Below are positions 28,150-38,927 of a stretch of 64,000 bases of DNA, piece after piece. How positions within the stretch are numbered: the stretch's first letter is position 1; each line of letters opens with the position of its first letter. Position numbers and translations under genes: made by a program. Origin of the DNA: Canibacter oris (lineage in GTDB: Bacteria > Actinomycetota > Actinomycetes > Actinomycetales > Microbacteriaceae); NCBI RefSeq assembly GCF_014197205.1, contig NZ_JACIFD010000004.1, positions 1 to 64,000 of the forward strand, read 5' to 3'. Under the pieces are notes generated by a model that made no database searches, was not told where the DNA came from, and saw only the letters and a program-made list of their open reading frames with translations.

Positions 28150-28569
28150 ATGCTGATTCCCCGTCGAGTAAAGTATCGTAAGCAGCACCACCCGAAGCGT
28201 TCGGGCGCTGCCAAGGGCGGCACTAAGGTACACTTCGGTGAGCTGGGTATCCAGGCACTGACCCCTGCCTACGTGACCAACCGCCAGATTGAGTCTGCGC
28301 GTATCGCAATGACCCGTCACATCAAGCGTGGTGGTAAGGTGTGGATCAACATCTACCCAGACCAGCCGCTGACCAAGAAGCCTGCTGAAACCCGTATGGG
28401 TTCTGGTAAGGGTTCACCTGAGTGGTGGGTAGCTAACGTAAAGCCAGGCCGTGTGCTGTTTGAGGTTGCAGGCGTTGACGAGCAGCTTGCACGTGAGGCG
28501 CTGACTCGCGCAATCCACAAGCTGCCTCTGAAAGCTCGCATTATCAAACGTGAGGAGGGCGACGCGTAA
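28150..28569 (+). CDS. rplP: 50S ribosomal protein L16
   Basis: 139 residues, [15 protein letters not shown], with the conserved [15 protein letters not shown] segment. Stop overlaps rpmC start (TAATG). Confidence 0.98.
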   Translation: MLIPRRVKYRKQHHPKRSGAAKGGTKVHFGELGIQALTPAYVTNRQIESARIAMTRHIKRGGKVWINIYPDQPLTKKPAETRMGSGKGSPEWWVANVKPGRVLFEVAGVDEQLAREALTRAIHKLPLKARIIKREEGDA

Positions 28570-28859
28570 TGGCTATCGGGAGCAAAGACCTCGGTATCAA
28601 GGAGCTTGACACATTTGCTGACGAGCGTCTGGTAGAGGAACTCAAGAAAGCTAAGGCTGAGCTATTCAACCTGCGCTTCCAGTCGGCGACTGGACAGCTC
28701 GCTAACAACGGGCGCGTGCGTCAGGTAAAGCGCGATATCGCACGTATTTACACCGTGCTGAACGAGCGTCAGCTCGGTATCCGTGTAGCTCCAGCTGCTG
28801 CACCAAAGAAAACCAAGAAGAAGCAGGCGGACGCCGCCGCTGAGACGAAGGAGGCCTAA
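28569..28859 (+). CDS. rpmC: 50S ribosomal protein L29
   Basis: 96 residues; two-helix L29 core with [15 protein letters not shown] and a Lys/Ala-rich extension making it longer than the usual 65-75. One-base overlap with rplP. Confidence 0.97.
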   Translation: MAIGSKDLGIKELDTFADERLVEELKKAKAELFNLRFQSATGQLANNGRVRQVKRDIARIYTVLNERQLGIRVAPAAAPKKTKKKQADAAAETKEA

Positions 28860-28861
28860 AC

Positions 28862-29134
28862 ATGGCTGAAACCGTACAGGAACAGCGCCCGTACCGGAAG
28901 TCACTTCGCGGTTATGTGGTCAGCGACAAAATGGACAAGACCATTGTGGTTGAGGTAGAGGACCGGAAGAAGCACCCGCTCTACGGTAAGGTTATGCGCA
29001 CCACCAAAAAGGTGAAGGCACATGACGCAGAGAACGTAGCAGGCATTGGCGACTACGTGCTCATTCACGAAACTCGTCCACTCAGCGCCACCAAAAACTG
29101 GCGTCTGGTTGAAATCCTCGAGAAGGCTAAGTAA
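28862..29134 (+). CDS. rpsQ: 30S ribosomal protein S17
   Basis: 90 residues; [19 protein letters not shown]-fold core. SD AAGGAGG lies inside the end of rpmC, suggesting coupled translation. Last gene of the S10 block. Confidence 0.97.
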   Translation: MAETVQEQRPYRKSLRGYVVSDKMDKTIVVEVEDRKKHPLYGKVMRTTKKVKAHDAENVAGIGDYVLIHETRPLSATKNWRLVEILEKAK

Positions 29135-29166
29135 GTCTTTCCAGGCTTACTGTTAAGGAGTAACAA

Positions 29167-29535
29167 GTGATTCAGCAGGAATCCCGACTGAAGGTTGCCG
29201 ATAACACCGGCGCCAAAGAGTTGCTCACCATCCGCGTGCTCGGGGGATCAAGCCGCCGCTACGCAGGACTTGGCGATACCATCGTTGCGACTGTTAAAGA
29301 CGCAATCCCAGGTGGCAACGTCAAGAAGGGTGAGGTTGTAAAAGCTGTTGTGGTGCGTGCCAAGAAGGCTACTCGCCGCGCAGACGGTTCATACATCAGC
29401 TTCGACGAGAACGCTGCCGTGATTTTGAAGAACGACGGGGAGCCACGTGGCACCCGTATCTTCGGCCCGGTAGGTCGTGAGCTTCGTGACAAGAAGTTCA
29501 TGAAGATCGTTTCGCTGGCACCGGAGGTGATTTAG
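29167..29535 (+). CDS. rplN: 50S ribosomal protein L14
   Basis: 122 residues, starting at GTG with [26 protein letters not shown] is the conserved start. First gene of the spc block. rplX follows after three bases. Confidence 0.98.
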   Translation: MIQQESRLKVADNTGAKELLTIRVLGGSSRRYAGLGDTIVATVKDAIPGGNVKKGEVVKAVVVRAKKATRRADGSYISFDENAAVILKNDGEPRGTRIFGPVGRELRDKKFMKIVSLAPEVI

Positions 29536-29538
29536 TCC

Positions 29539-29913
29539 ATGGCTAACAAAATCCGCAAGGGTGACCTGGTAGAGGTTATCACCGGCGCAACTCAGGAGCG
29601 CGGCGGCGACCGCGGTAAGCAGGGTCGTGTGCTCGAGGTTTTGACCGAAACTGATCGTGTCATTGTTGAGGGTGTAAACCTGGTAACTAAGCACAATCGT
29701 GTAGGTCAGTCAGAGCGCGGCAGCAAAGAGGGTGGTATTGAGCACGTAGAGGCTCCAATTCACATCTCAAACGTTGCCGTAGTTGATCCAGAAACTAAGA
29801 AGCCAACCCGTGTTGGTTTCCGCGAAGAGGTAGTGAAGAAGGGCGGAGTAGAAAAAACCGTCCGTGTACGCTACGCTAAGAAGTCTGGAAAGGACATCCC
29901 GAATGAGCACTGA
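29539..29913 (+). CDS. rplX: 50S ribosomal protein L24
   Basis: 124 residues; KOW motif ([22 protein letters not shown]) for 23S rRNA binding, an assembly initiator. Its last 11 bases overlap rplE. Confidence 0.97.
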   Translation: MANKIRKGDLVEVITGATQERGGDRGKQGRVLEVLTETDRVIVEGVNLVTKHNRVGQSERGSKEGGIEHVEAPIHISNVAVVDPETKKPTRVGFREEVVKKGGVEKTVRVRYAKKSGKDIPNEH

Positions 29914-30484
29914 TACTGCTGCGCCAGCTGGCAAAATCCAGCCGCGCCTGAAGCAGAAGTACCGCGAAGAGATCGCCCCAGCACTGACCGAAAAGTTCGG
30001 CTACGCTAACCCACATCAGGTTCCTGGTTTGGTGAAGGTAGTTGTAAACACCGGTGTTGGTGACGCTGCTCGCGATGGTAAAGTAATCGAAGGCGCTGTC
30101 AACGATTTGACTCTGATCACCGGTCAGAAGCCAAAAGTTAACCGTGCACGCAAGTCAATCGCGCAGTTCAAGTTGCGTGAAGGGCAGGCAATTGGCGCAC
30201 ACGTGACTCTACGTGGTGACCGTGCATGGGAATTCTTGGATCGTCTTATCAACCTGGCATTGCCACGTATCCGCGACTTCCGCGGGCTTAATGGCAACCA
30301 GTTCGATGGCAATGGTAACTACACTTTCGGTCTCACCGAACAGAGCGTGTTCCATGAAATCGATCAGGATAAGATTGATCGCGTGCGTGGTTTCGACATC
30401 ACTGTTGTAACTACCGCGAAAACAGATGAAGAGGGTCGCGAACTCCTGAAGGCGTTCGGCTTCCCATTCAAAGCTGACGCGTAA
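29903..30484 (+). CDS. rplE: 50S ribosomal protein L5
   Basis: 193 residues from the ATG at 29903, chosen over an upstream in-frame start because GGAAAGGAC lies at the right distance and the family begins near here. Conserved [19 protein letters not shown] is present. Overlaps rplX by 11 bases. rpsN (S14), which often follows rplE, is absent here; instead a hairpin and a 170-bp gap precede rpsH. Confidence 0.96.
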   Translation: MSTDTAAPAGKIQPRLKQKYREEIAPALTEKFGYANPHQVPGLVKVVVNTGVGDAARDGKVIEGAVNDLTLITGQKPKVNRARKSIAQFKLREGQAIGAHVTLRGDRAWEFLDRLINLALPRIRDFRGLNGNQFDGNGNYTFGLTEQSVFHEIDQDKIDRVRGFDITVVTTAKTDEEGRELLKAFGFPFKADA

Positions 30485-30510
30485 TTTAATAACATAACTG
30501 TTTGAGCTGG

Positions 30511-30541
30511 GGCCGGCTTTAGGAGACTAAAGCCGGTGCCA
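30511..30541 (+). terminator. Hairpin in the rplE-rpsH gap
   Basis: Perfect 10-bp stem CCGGCTTTAG (30513-30522) with CTAAAGCCGG (30527-30536) and a GAGA tetraloop. No T-run, so possibly an attenuator or RNA-processing site. The rest of the 170-bp gap looks like a fresh promoter/leader ending in SD AAGAGAAAC. Confidence 0.55.
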
Positions 30542-30654
30542 GCGTCAGCGCGTTTAAGGTAGTATGTTATCTTGGACGATCCAGTTCAAACACAACCACC
30601 AAGGTCGCCGGTCCTGTAAGGCTAGGCGAAACCAGGCGAGAAAGAGAAACAAAT

Positions 30655-31053
30655 ATGACTATGACAGATCCGGTCGCAGATATGCTGACCAGACTGCGTA
30701 ACGCCAATGCGGCGCATCACGAGTCAGTTTCGCTGCCAGGCTCAAAACTTAAAGAGGGCATTGCTGCGATTCTGAAGCGTGAGGGTTACATTGCTGATTG
30801 GAAAGTTGAAGACGCACGCGTTGGAACTACCATCACCATGACCCTGAAGTACGGTCCAAACCGTGAAAGCTCAATTGAGGGCATCAAGCGTGTATCAAAG
30901 CCAGGTCTTCGGGTTTATGCACGTTCGACAGAGCTGCCAAAGGTGCTTGGCGGCCTCGGTATCGCTATCCTGTCCACTTCCTCAGGTCTGTTGACCGACC
31001 GTGAGGCTGAGCAGAAGGGCGTAGGCGGCGAAGTGCTGGCCTATGTGTGGTAA
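30655..31053 (+). CDS. rpsH: 30S ribosomal protein S8
   Basis: 132 residues, [18 protein letters not shown], with the C-terminal [26 protein letters not shown] signature. In E. coli S8 represses the spc operon. A second ATG two codons in is an alternative start. Confidence 0.97.
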   Translation: MTMTDPVADMLTRLRNANAAHHESVSLPGSKLKEGIAAILKREGYIADWKVEDARVGTTITMTLKYGPNRESSIEGIKRVSKPGLRVYARSTELPKVLGGLGIAILSTSSGLLTDREAEQKGVGGEVLAYVW

Positions 31054-31059
31054 TTCCGA

Positions 31060-31596
31060 ATGTCACGTATTGGAAAGCTTCCTATTGCCGTACCGGGCAG
31101 CGTCACTGTTAATATTGACGGCCAGCAGGTAGCGGTTAAAGGTCCTAAGGGCGAGTTGTCACTCACCGTTGCAGAGCCAATTCGCGTAGCTCTGGAAGAC
31201 GGTCAGATTCTTGTGACCCGTCCAAACGATGAGCGAGATTCACGTGCGCTGCACGGTTTGACTCGCACGCTCATCGCAAATAACATCATCGGTGTAACCG
31301 AAGGTTATTCAAAATCTCTGGAAATTGTTGGCACTGGTTACCGTGTGCAGCAGAAGGGCAGCGATATTGAGCTGGCGCTTGGCTTCTCACACCCAGTATT
31401 CTTTGCTGCTCCTGAGGGTGTTACCATCACCGTTGAAGGCGCAACAAAGATCCACGTTAGCGGCATCGACAAGCAGGCCGTTGGCGAGGTTGCTGCAAAT
31501 ATCCGTAAGCTGAAGAAACCAGAGCCATACAAGGGCAAGGGTATTCGTTACGCTGGCGAGGTTGTTCGCCGCAAGGCAGGAAAGGCTGGTAAGTAA
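31060..31596 (+). CDS. rplF: 50S ribosomal protein L6
   Basis: 178 residues, [12 protein letters not shown], ending with the conserved [19 protein letters not shown] motif. rplR begins three bases after its stop. Confidence 0.98.
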   Translation: MSRIGKLPIAVPGSVTVNIDGQQVAVKGPKGELSLTVAEPIRVALEDGQILVTRPNDERDSRALHGLTRTLIANNIIGVTEGYSKSLEIVGTGYRVQQKGSDIELALGFSHPVFFAAPEGVTITVEGATKIHVSGIDKQAVGEVAANIRKLKKPEPYKGKGIRYAGEVVRRKAGKAGK

Positions 31597-31599
31597 CCC

Positions 31600-31974
31600 A
31601 TGGCTGCATCAGTTAAGCGCGCAGCGGGTCGCTCAGCGGCACGTGTCCGCCGCCACACCCGTCTGCGGAAGAAGATTGTAGGTAGTGTAGAGCGTCCACG
31701 TCTCTCAGTTACCCGCACCAACCGTCACGTATTCGTGCAGATTATTGACGACACCAAGGGTCACACCTTGGCATCAGCGTCAACTATGGAAGCGGATTTT
31801 AGCTCTTTCGAAGGTGACAAGTCTGCAAAGGCTCGTAAAGTTGGCGAGCTCATCGCAGCTCGTGCAAAGAGCGCCGGCGTTGAAGCGGTTGTTTTCGACC
31901 GCGGTGGTAGCAAGTACGCAGGTCGTGTTGCTGCCGTTGCTGAGGGCGCTCGAGAGGCAGGGCTGAGCCTGTGA
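31600..31974 (+). CDS. rplR: 50S ribosomal protein L18
   Basis: 124 residues; binds 5S rRNA. Core [20 protein letters not shown] and [20 protein letters not shown]. Its 3' end is close to rpsE. Confidence 0.98.
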   Translation: MAASVKRAAGRSAARVRRHTRLRKKIVGSVERPRLSVTRTNRHVFVQIIDDTKGHTLASASTMEADFSSFEGDKSAKARKVGELIAARAKSAGVEAVVFDRGGSKYAGRVAAVAEGAREAGLSL

Positions 31975-31997
31975 GCGAAGAAACAAAGGAGCAGCAA

Positions 31998-32666
31998 GTG
32001 TCTGCAGAGGTACAGTCAACTGAGAACACTGCACAGCAGGAGACCCGCACCGAGTCACGCGAGGGTCGCGGTCGTGGCGGCCGCGCGCAGCGTGGTGAGC
32101 GTCAGAGTCGCGATCGTGCAGAAAGCCAGTTCCTGGAGCGCGTAGTTACCATCAACCGCGTATCAAAGGTTGTTAAGGGTGGTCGCCGCTTCAGCTTCAC
32201 CGCGCTAGTGGTGGTTGGTGACGGCAACGGCACTGTCGGCGTTGGCTACGGAAAGGCTAAAGAGGTTCCTCTGGCTATTTCTAAGGGCGTTGAAGAGGCG
32301 AAGAAAAACTTCTTCCGTGTGCCGCGCGTTGCAAAAACCATTCCACACCCAGTGCAGGGCGAGAAGGCAGCCGGCGTAGTATTGCTGCGTCCAGCTGCTG
32401 CTGGTACTGGTGTTATCGCCGGTGGTCCAGTGCGTGCCGTGCTTGAGTGCGCTGGTATCCACGATGTGCTGAGCAAGTCACTTGGTTCATCAAACACCTT
32501 GAACATTGTGCACGCTACTGTTGCCGCGCTGAAGCAGCTCGAAGAGCCACGCTCAGTTGCTGCTCGTCGTGGCCTCGACTTCGATCAGGTAGCTCCTGCT
32601 CGAATCGTGCGTGCCGAGGCTGAAGCTGCAGCTGCTGCTGCGGCTGCTAAGAAGGCAGGTGCGTAA
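31998..32666 (+). CDS. rpsE: 30S ribosomal protein S5
   Basis: 222 residues from GTG at 31998, preferred because of the SD AAAGGAG (31985-31991); an in-frame GTG at 31971 overlapping the rplR stop is an alternative. Arg/Gly-rich N-terminal extension, then [20 protein letters not shown] and the S5 signature. Helps decoding fidelity. C-terminal Ala-rich tail. Confidence 0.96.
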   Translation: MSAEVQSTENTAQQETRTESREGRGRGGRAQRGERQSRDRAESQFLERVVTINRVSKVVKGGRRFSFTALVVVGDGNGTVGVGYGKAKEVPLAISKGVEEAKKNFFRVPRVAKTIPHPVQGEKAAGVVLLRPAAAGTGVIAGGPVRAVLECAGIHDVLSKSLGSSNTLNIVHATVAALKQLEEPRSVAARRGLDFDQVAPARIVRAEAEAAAAAAAAKKAGA

Positions 32667-32668
32667 CG

Positions 32669-32857
32669 ATGGCTAAAGCGCTGAAAATTACGCAAGTAAA
32701 ATCAAAAATTAGTGAGAAGCAGAACCAGCGTGACACCCTGCGCAGCCTCGGCTTGCGCAAGATCGGTCAGTCGGTTGTGCGTGAAGACAATGCGCAAAAC
32801 CGTGGCTACGTGCTAGCGGTGCGCCACCTAGTAAAGGTTGAGGAGGTGGACGCGTGA
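32669..32857 (+). CDS. rpmD: 50S ribosomal protein L30
   Basis: 62 residues; [20 protein letters not shown] core and GLRKIGQ. Sits in the usual place between rpsE and rplO and overlaps the rplO GTG start by four bases. Confidence 0.97.
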   Translation: MAKALKITQVKSKISEKQNQRDTLRSLGLRKIGQSVVREDNAQNRGYVLAVRHLVKVEEVDA

Positions 32858-33315
32858 GCGAGAAAACCGAAGAGCGTTCACAGATTCTAAAGGCTCACCA
32901 CCTGCGTCCAGCACCGGGTGCTAAAAAAGCAAAAACCCGTGTTGGTCGTGGTGAAGCTTCTAAGGGTAAGACCGCTGGTCGCGGTACCAAGGGTACCAAG
33001 GCACGTTACCAGGTAAAAGCTGGTTTCGAGGGTGGTCAGATGCCGCTGCACATGCGGACCCCGAAGCTGCGTGGCTTTAAGAACCCATTCCGCACTGAGT
33101 ACCAGGTTGTTAACGTGAGCAAGCTTGCTGAGCTGTACCCACAGGGTGGCGAAGTAACTGTAGCGGATCTGGTAGCTAAGGGCGCGGTTCGCAAGAACCA
33201 GCCTGTGAAGGTCCTTGGCAACGGCGATTTGTCAGTGAAACTGACCGTTGCTGTTGACAAGGTATCAACCTCAGCTGCTGAGAAGATTGCTGCTGCTGGC
33301 GGCGAGGTTAAGTAA
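32854..33315 (+). CDS. rplO: 50S ribosomal protein L15
   Basis: 153 residues, GTG start overlapping the rpmD stop (GTGA). Gly-rich N-terminal extension typical of L15 ([19 protein letters not shown]). Ends the spc block before a strong terminator. Confidence 0.97.
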   Translation: MSEKTEERSQILKAHHLRPAPGAKKAKTRVGRGEASKGKTAGRGTKGTKARYQVKAGFEGGQMPLHMRTPKLRGFKNPFRTEYQVVNVSKLAELYPQGGEVTVADLVAKGAVRKNQPVKVLGNGDLSVKLTVAVDKVSTSAAEKIAAAGGEVK

Positions 33316-33360
33316 TTAACCCCACCCTGTCAGCTGTTAGCTGATTGCGTTTAAACGCCA

Positions 33361-33396
33361 AAATGCCCGGAGGCACAAGTCTTCCGGGCATTTTGC
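33361..33396 (+). terminator. Terminator between rplO and secY
   Basis: Stem AAATGCCCGG (33361-33370) with CCGGGCATTT (33384-33393), then TGCTG. Separates secY from the ribosomal genes. Confidence 0.8.
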
Positions 33397-33450
33397 TGTG
33401 TGAAAAGCCCAGCACGCGTGCATCACGGGCGACATTTTGGTGGTGCCGGG

Positions 33451-33480
33451 TTGTAATTGATTTGCGTTACCGTGTAGGCT
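33451..33480 (+). promoter_or_regulatory. secY-adk-map promoter
   Basis: TTGTAA (33451-33456), 18-bp spacer and TAGGCT (33475-33480), downstream of the rplO terminator and 52 bp before the secY start. Confidence 0.5.
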
Positions 33481-33532
33481 GGATTAGTTAAATCTGTGCA
33501 TTTTGCACACCCCAAAAGTTTCGGAGGACAAT

Positions 33533-34855
33533 TTGTTCAGCGCGATTGGTCGGATCTTCCGCACGCAAGACCTGCGACGTAAAATCCTGTTTACGCTTGC
33601 AATCATGGCAGTGTTCCGTCTGGGCTCGTTTGTGCCAGCACCATTTGTAAACTTCAACAACGTGCAAGCGTGTCTCGCGTCTGTGCAAAACGCATCTGGG
33701 CTTTACCAGATGATCAACATGTTCTCCGGTGGTGCGCTGTTGCAGCTGTCCATCTTTGCGCTGGGTATCATGCCATACATCACCGCATCGATTATCACTC
33801 AGCTGCTGCGCGTGGTAATTCCACACTTTGAGACGCTGCACAAAGAGGGGCAAGCTGGCCAGTCTAAGCTGACCCAGTACACTCGCTACCTCACCCTGGG
33901 CCTCGCAGTGCTGCAAGCAACCACCCTGATTGTAACCGCCCGCAGCGGCCTACTGTTCGGTGCAATCGGCAACGTGGCTTGTGAAAACATTGTGAACCCA
34001 AGCTGGTGGGCGATGCTGCTGCAGATTGTGACCATGACCGCCGGCACCTGCCTTGTGATGTGGTTCGGGGAGCTCATCACCGAGCGCGGCATCGGGAACG
34101 GCATGTCCTTGCTGATTTTCACTTCTATCGCGGCCGGCTTCCCAGGCTCACTGTGGGCGATCCAGCAGACCCAGGGGTGGGAGACCTTCCTTTTCGTAAC
34201 CCTCATCGGTCTGCTCGTAATGCTCGCAGTGGTGTTCGTGGAGCAGTCGCAGCGCCGTGTGCCAGTGCAGTACGCTAAGCGCGTGGTTGGCCGCCGCACC
34301 TACGGTGGCACCAGCACCTACATTCCGATCAAGGTAAACATGGCCGGGGTGATTCCGGTAATCTTTGCGTCATCAATCCTGTTTATTCCGATGCTGATTA
34401 CCCAGTTCAACACTCCAGCCCCGGGCGAGACCGCGCCTGATTGGGTGGTGTGGATCCAGAACAACCTGGTTTCAGGTGATCGTCCGGTGTACATGGCAGT
34501 GTTCTTCCTGCTGGTTATCGCCTTTGCGTTCTTCTACGTTGGCATCACGTTTAACCCAGACGAGGTTGCCGATAATATGAAACGCTATGGCGGATTCATC
34601 CCAGGCTTCCGTGCGGGACGTGAGACCGCAGATTTCCTGCGTTACGTTATTAACCGCATCACTGCCGCGGGCTCCCTATACTTGGGTATTATTGCGTTGC
34701 TGCCACTAATCGCCCTAGCGCTGTTTAACGCTAACCAGAACTTCCCGTTCGGCGGAGCCTCGATTCTGATTATCGTTGGTGTAGGTTTGGAAACCGTGAA
34801 GCAGATTGATGCGCAGCTGCAGCAGCGTCACTATGAAGGACTACTGAAAAAATAA
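33533..34855 (+). CDS. secY: Protein translocase subunit SecY
   Basis: Channel subunit of the Sec translocon with ten predicted membrane helices; 440 residues. TTG at 33533 is preferred because the SD GGAGG (33523-33527) precedes it and actinobacterial SecY starts at this point ([18 protein letters not shown]); an upstream TTG at 33503 lacks support. Conserved [15 protein letters not shown] and GMSLLIF segments are present. The stop overlaps adk by one base. Confidence 0.96.
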   Translation: MFSAIGRIFRTQDLRRKILFTLAIMAVFRLGSFVPAPFVNFNNVQACLASVQNASGLYQMINMFSGGALLQLSIFALGIMPYITASIITQLLRVVIPHFETLHKEGQAGQSKLTQYTRYLTLGLAVLQATTLIVTARSGLLFGAIGNVACENIVNPSWWAMLLQIVTMTAGTCLVMWFGELITERGIGNGMSLLIFTSIAAGFPGSLWAIQQTQGWETFLFVTLIGLLVMLAVVFVEQSQRRVPVQYAKRVVGRRTYGGTSTYIPIKVNMAGVIPVIFASSILFIPMLITQFNTPAPGETAPDWVVWIQNNLVSGDRPVYMAVFFLLVIAFAFFYVGITFNPDEVADNMKRYGGFIPGFRAGRETADFLRYVINRITAAGSLYLGIIALLPLIALALFNANQNFPFGGASILIIVGVGLETVKQIDAQLQQRHYEGLLKK

Positions 34856-35436
34856 TGACCGCACGTCTACTGATTATTGGAGCCCCGGGCGCAGGTAAAG
34901 GCACCCAGGCAACTATGCTGGCGGAGCGCTACGCCGTGCCAGCAATTTCCACCGGCGACATTTTTCGCGCCAACATTAAAGAACAGACCGAGCTCGGCAA
35001 GCAAGTACAGGCAATTATTGAGCGCGGCGAACTGGTGCCCGATGAGGTCACCAGTGCCATCGTAGCTGACCGCCTGAACCAGGAAGATGCTGCTGCGGGA
35101 TTCTTGCTCGATGGCTACCCACGCACCGTGGAGCAGGTTGCAGACCTCGATAGCTACCTGACGGCGCAGGGGCAGCAGCTTGATGCGGTGGTGCTGCTGG
35201 AGGCCGATACCGAGGCTGTTATTGCGCGCTTGCTCAAGCGTGCTGCTGAGCAGGGACGCGCGGATGACACCGAAGAGACTATTCGTCACCGCCAAAACGT
35301 TTACGCTGCGCAGACCGCGCCACTGGTGGAGCTGTTTGCTGCACGTGATTTGCTGGTAACTGTTGATGGTATGGGCACCGTTGCTGAGGTTGCGGAGCGT
35401 ATCGCCACTGCGTTGCAAGCGAAAATCGGTCGCTAG
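34855..35436 (+). CDS. adk: Adenylate kinase
   Basis: Converts ATP + AMP to 2 ADP. 193 residues, the short form without a zinc LID. P-loop GAPGAGKGT at 9-17, AMP-binding [10 protein letters not shown] and LLDGYPRT motifs. Coupled to secY (TAATG) and followed eight bases later by map: the common actinobacterial secY-adk-map unit. Confidence 0.97.
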   Translation: MTARLLIIGAPGAGKGTQATMLAERYAVPAISTGDIFRANIKEQTELGKQVQAIIERGELVPDEVTSAIVADRLNQEDAAAGFLLDGYPRTVEQVADLDSYLTAQGQQLDAVVLLEADTEAVIARLLKRAAEQGRADDTEETIRHRQNVYAAQTAPLVELFAARDLLVTVDGMGTVAEVAERIATALQAKIGR

Positions 35437-35444
35437 GGGAGAGT

Positions 35445-36281
35445 ATGCGTTCGATCCGCAAATCAATCTATAAGTCGCCGGCGCAACTGCGGCTGATGGT
35501 GGAGCCCAACCGCATCACCTATGAAGCGTTGCAGGCTGCTAAGGCTGCTGCTGTTGCTGGCGCAACTTTGCTTGAGGTGGATCGCGCAGCCGAGGCGAAA
35601 ATCCGGGAACTGGGTGCGGAGCCAAACTTTATGCTCGAACCGGGCTACCGTCACACCACCTGCACCAGCGTTAATGATGCTGTTGTGCACGCGATTCCAA
35701 CCGACTATGTGCTGCAGCCGGGCGACATTATTTCGATTGACTGCGGTGCTATCCTCAAAGGCTGGAACGGCGATTCTGCGGTAACCGTGGTGATTCCTGA
35801 CGACAATAACCCGGAGCTCGTGGCTGAGCGTGAAGCGCTTAGTCACCACACGGAGCAGGCAATGTGGGCTGGCATTGCCGCGCTGGCAAACGCCAAAGAA
35901 ATTAACGAGGTCGGTGTTGCGGTCGAGGACTATATTAAGAGCAACACCACATACTCCATCGTGCAGGACTATATTGGGCACGGTATTGGCCGTTCTATGC
36001 ATGAACTACCGCAGGTTTTCAACTATGCGGTGGCAGGGCGCAGCGCCCAGGTGAAGCCGGGTCTGGTTGTCGCAATTGAGCCGATTATTGCCGCCGGGCG
36101 CAACGCCACAAAGGTGGATCAGCAAGACGGCTGGACGGTCTACATGGCTGATGGTAAAGACAGCTGCCAGTGGGAGCACACTGTTGCGGTGCATAAAGAC
36201 GGTATCTGGGTGCTGACCGCCCCGGATGGCGGTGCCGCGGGGCTGGCGCCGTACGGTATTGTGCCGCAGCCAATCGCGTAA
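35445..36281 (+). CDS. map: Type I methionine aminopeptidase
   Basis: Removes initiator methionine from new proteins; dinuclear metal enzyme. 278 residues with metal ligands in DYVLQPGDIISIDCG and GWNGDSAVT (two Asp), IGHGIGRSMHELPQV (His) and VAIEPII (Glu). SD GGGGAGAG. Last gene of the secY unit. Confidence 0.97.
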   Translation: MRSIRKSIYKSPAQLRLMVEPNRITYEALQAAKAAAVAGATLLEVDRAAEAKIRELGAEPNFMLEPGYRHTTCTSVNDAVVHAIPTDYVLQPGDIISIDCGAILKGWNGDSAVTVVIPDDNNPELVAEREALSHHTEQAMWAGIAALANAKEINEVGVAVEDYIKSNTTYSIVQDYIGHGIGRSMHELPQVFNYAVAGRSAQVKPGLVVAIEPIIAAGRNATKVDQQDGWTVYMADGKDSCQWEHTVAVHKDGIWVLTAPDGGAAGLAPYGIVPQPIA

Positions 36282-36311
36282 CTAGGGCGGGGTGATCCAC
36301 CCCCCATGAAG

Positions 36312-36358
36312 GTGCGCTTTGAAAAGTTGAAAACTCAACTAGACAAAGCGCACTTTTA
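36312..36358 (+). terminator. Terminator after map
   Basis: Outer stem GTGCGCTTTG (36312-36321) with CAAAGCGCAC (36344-36353), an inner AGTTGA/TCAACT stem, then TTTTAG. The rest of the gap to infA is AT-rich and should hold its promoter. Confidence 0.75.
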
Positions 36359-36466
36359 GTTATATGATTGTTTTTTGGTGCTTTGCGCCTATTTTATGCT
36401 TGCTAAAAGCAGGAATGGTGCTTTGCATTCGCATGAGTAGAACTTACTTGAATCGATAGTGAGGAT

Positions 36467-36688
36467 ATGGCCAAAAAAGAAGGCGTAATTGAGGTGGAGG
36501 GCCGCGTGATTGAGGCGCTCCGCAATGCCCAGTTTCGTGTTGAGCTGACCAACGGGCACACCGTGCTCGCGACCATTTCAGGCAAAATGCGCAAGAACTA
36601 TATTCGTATTCTGCCGGAAGATCGCGTTGTTGTGGAGCTGACACCCTACGATTTGACTCGCGGTCGAATCAGCTATCGCTACAAATAA
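36467..36688 (+). CDS. infA: Translation initiation factor IF-1
   Basis: 73 residues, OB-fold, [18 protein letters not shown]. Binds the A site of the 30S subunit during initiation. First gene of the alpha-type cluster. Confidence 0.98.
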   Translation: MAKKEGVIEVEGRVIEALRNAQFRVELTNGHTVLATISGKMRKNYIRILPEDRVVVELTPYDLTRGRISYRYK

Positions 36689-36752
36689 GTCTACGAAGTA
36701 ACGGTTTGCGGCATCCCGCATTCACGAAGACAGCGAAACATTAAGGAACATC

Positions 36753-36866
36753 ATGAAGGTAAAGCCAAGCGTTAAGAAGATTTGCGACAAGTGCAAGGTT
36801 ATTCGTCGCCACGGCCGCGTCATGGTTATTTGCGAAAACCCACGTCACAAGCAGCGTCAGGGCTAA
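36753..36866 (+). CDS. rpmJ: 50S ribosomal protein L36
   Basis: 37 residues, [20 protein letters not shown] at the start. Zinc-ribbon ligands CDKC, a later Cys and His (CENPRH) are present, so this is the zinc-binding form. SD AAGGAA precedes the ATG. Usual place after infA. Confidence 0.97.
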   Translation: MKVKPSVKKICDKCKVIRRHGRVMVICENPRHKQRQG

Positions 36867-36909
36867 TTGCGGCGCGGCTACCGCGTTTAATAACTAAATA
36901 AACAACCCA

Positions 36910-36976
36910 AGCGTATCGAAGCACCCGGCAAGCCCGGGGAACACCTTGAGACGGGGGCTCAGGCACCCGATACGCT
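36910..36976 (+). ncRNA. Structured leader RNA before rpsM, three-way-junction-like
   Basis: Outer stem AGCGTATCG (36910-36918) with CGATACGCT (36968-36976) encloses two hairpins: CCCGG/CCGGG (36924-36938) and CCTTGAG/CTCAGG with one bulge (36944-36963). It ends 34 bp before rpsM. It could be a ribosomal-protein-responsive leader; no known family recognised. Confidence 0.5.
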
Positions 36977-37010
36977 CCACACCTCCGACTAAACCCAAGG
37001 AGAAGCCACC

Positions 37011-37379
37011 ATGGCACGTCTCGCTGGAGTCGACATCCCGCGTGAAAAGCGGGTAGAAGTTGCTCTTACTTACATCTACGGCGTGGGTCGCACCCGCGCT
37101 CTGAAAACCCTTAAAGAAACCGGTATCGACGGTAACATCCGCGTGAAAGATCTCAACGACGATCAGCTCGTTGCTTTGCGTGACTACATTGAAGGCAACT
37201 TCAAGGTAGAGGGTGACCTGCGTCGTGAGGTTGCAGCAGATATCCGCCGCAAGGTTGAGATCGGAAGCTACCAGGGTCTGCGTCACCGCCGCGGTCTGCC
37301 AGTGCACGGCCAGCGCACCAAGACCAACGCCCGTACTCGCAAGGGTCCAAAGAAGACCGTTGCTGGTAAGAAGAAGTAA
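37011..37379 (+). CDS. rpsM: 30S ribosomal protein S13
   Basis: 122 residues, [19 protein letters not shown], with [19 protein letters not shown] tail contacting tRNA. SD CAAGGAGAAG. Preceded by a structured leader. Confidence 0.98.
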   Translation: MARLAGVDIPREKRVEVALTYIYGVGRTRALKTLKETGIDGNIRVKDLNDDQLVALRDYIEGNFKVEGDLRREVAADIRRKVEIGSYQGLRHRRGLPVHGQRTKTNARTRKGPKKTVAGKKK

Positions 37380-37414
37380 CCCACAATCGTTTTTAGCTTT
37401 CAGGAGAATCTGTA

Positions 37415-37813
37415 ATGGCTGCACCAAAAGCCGCGGCGCGTAAACCACGCCGCAAAGACAAGAAGAACGTTGTTGTGGGTCAGGCTCACATCAAGTCAAC
37501 GTTCAACAACACCATCGTTTCAATCACTGACACCACCGGTGCTGTGATCAGCTCTGTTTCTTCAGGTGCTGTTGGCTTTAAGGGTTCACGTAAGTCAACC
37601 CCGTTCGCAGCTCAGCTTGCCGCTGAGTCAGCTGCGAAGAAAGCCCAGGAGCATGGCCTGAAGAAGGTTGACATTTTCGTAAAGGGCCCAGGCTCAGGCC
37701 GCGAAACAGCGATTCGTTCGCTGCAGGCAGCTGGTCTTGAGGTTGGTTCAATCACCGATGTGACTCCGCAGACTCACAACGGTTGCCGCCCACCGAAGCG
37801 TCGTCGCGTCTAA
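37415..37813 (+). CDS. rpsK: 30S ribosomal protein S11
   Basis: 132 residues; [21 protein letters not shown] core and C-terminal [23 protein letters not shown]. rpsD, often next in this cluster, is absent; rpoA follows directly. Confidence 0.98.
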   Translation: MAAPKAAARKPRRKDKKNVVVGQAHIKSTFNNTIVSITDTTGAVISSVSSGAVGFKGSRKSTPFAAQLAAESAAKKAQEHGLKKVDIFVKGPGSGRETAIRSLQAAGLEVGSITDVTPQTHNGCRPPKRRRV

Positions 37814-37909
37814 CGTGAGCATACAGCGCACTTTGCGCTGTGTCCCTATTAAACATTCCCTGTAACCGCATGAGTCAAATTGTGGACTCTTAGCGAAAGG
37901 AAACAAATC

Positions 37910-38893
37910 GTGCTCATCGCACAGCGACCAACACTCACAGAAGAAACAATTTCTGAGTTCCGTTCGCGTTTTGTTATCGAACCACTTGAGCCAGGTTTCG
38001 GCTACACCCTCGGTAACTCACTGCGTCGCACCCTGCTGTCATCTATTCCTGGCGCTGCTGTTACCAGTGTGCGCTTTGAGGGTGTGGCACACGAGTTCAC
38101 TACTATTCCACACGTAACCGAAGATGTGACCGAGATTATTCTCAACATCAAAGGTCTGGTGGTTTCTAGCGAACACGACGAGCCAGTAACCGCTTACCTG
38201 CGCAAATCAGGTGCCGGTGAGGTTACCGCTGCAGATATTTCAGTTCCTGCGGGTGTGGAGATCCACAACCCAGATCTGGTCATTGCAACTCTGAGTGAAG
38301 ACGCAGATTTCGAGCTCGATATTACTATCGAGCGCGGTCGTGGTTATGTTTCAGCAAACCAGAACCGTAACGAAGATGCAGAAGTTGGCCGGATTCCGGT
38401 TGACTCCATCTACTCTCCAGTGCTGAAGGTTACCTATAAGGTTGAAGCTACCCGTGCGGGCGAGCGCACCGACTTCGATCGCCTGATCGTTGATGTAGAA
38501 ACCAAACCAGCGATCAGCCCACGCGACGCTATCGCGTCTGCTGGTTCAACCCTGGTAGAGCTGTTCGGTCTGGCGCGGGAACTGAACACCGCGGCAGAAG
38601 GCGTGGAAATTGGGCAGGCACCTGTTGAGGTTGCTGCTGAGGGCGAGCTTTCAATTCCGATTGAGGATCTCGACCTGTCAGTGCGCAGCTACAACTGCCT
38701 GAAGCGTGAAGGCATCAACACCGTTAGCGAGCTCGTTGCTCTGTCTGAGACACAGTTGATGAACATCCGCAACTTTGGCCAGAAATCAGTTTTCGAGGTG
38801 CGCGACAAGCTCACCGAGATGGGTCTTTCACTGAAAGACGCAGTGCCTGGTTTCGACGGCGCCAATTACTACAGCTACGAAGAAGACAACTAA
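37910..38893 (+). CDS. rpoA: DNA-directed RNA polymerase subunit alpha
   Basis: 327 residues from GTG at 37910, chosen for the SD GAAAGGA and the family start [10 protein letters not shown]-terminal assembly domain with [19 protein letters not shown]-terminal domain (about 245-320) with [17 protein letters not shown] for UP-element and activator contact. Alpha operon. Confidence 0.97.
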   Translation: MLIAQRPTLTEETISEFRSRFVIEPLEPGFGYTLGNSLRRTLLSSIPGAAVTSVRFEGVAHEFTTIPHVTEDVTEIILNIKGLVVSSEHDEPVTAYLRKSGAGEVTAADISVPAGVEIHNPDLVIATLSEDADFELDITIERGRGYVSANQNRNEDAEVGRIPVDSIYSPVLKVTYKVEATRAGERTDFDRLIVDVETKPAISPRDAIASAGSTLVELFGLARELNTAAEGVEIGQAPVEVAAEGELSIPIEDLDLSVRSYNCLKREGINTVSELVALSETQLMNIRNFGQKSVFEVRDKLTEMGLSLKDAVPGFDGANYYSYEEDN

Positions 38894-38927
38894 GCGAGCA
38901 ACAGCTCGAATATAAACGGAGAACAAA

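Noticed and set aside
34867-35466. 199-residue minus-strand ORF opposite adk
   Set aside because: Shadow of adk, which has all kinase motifs.
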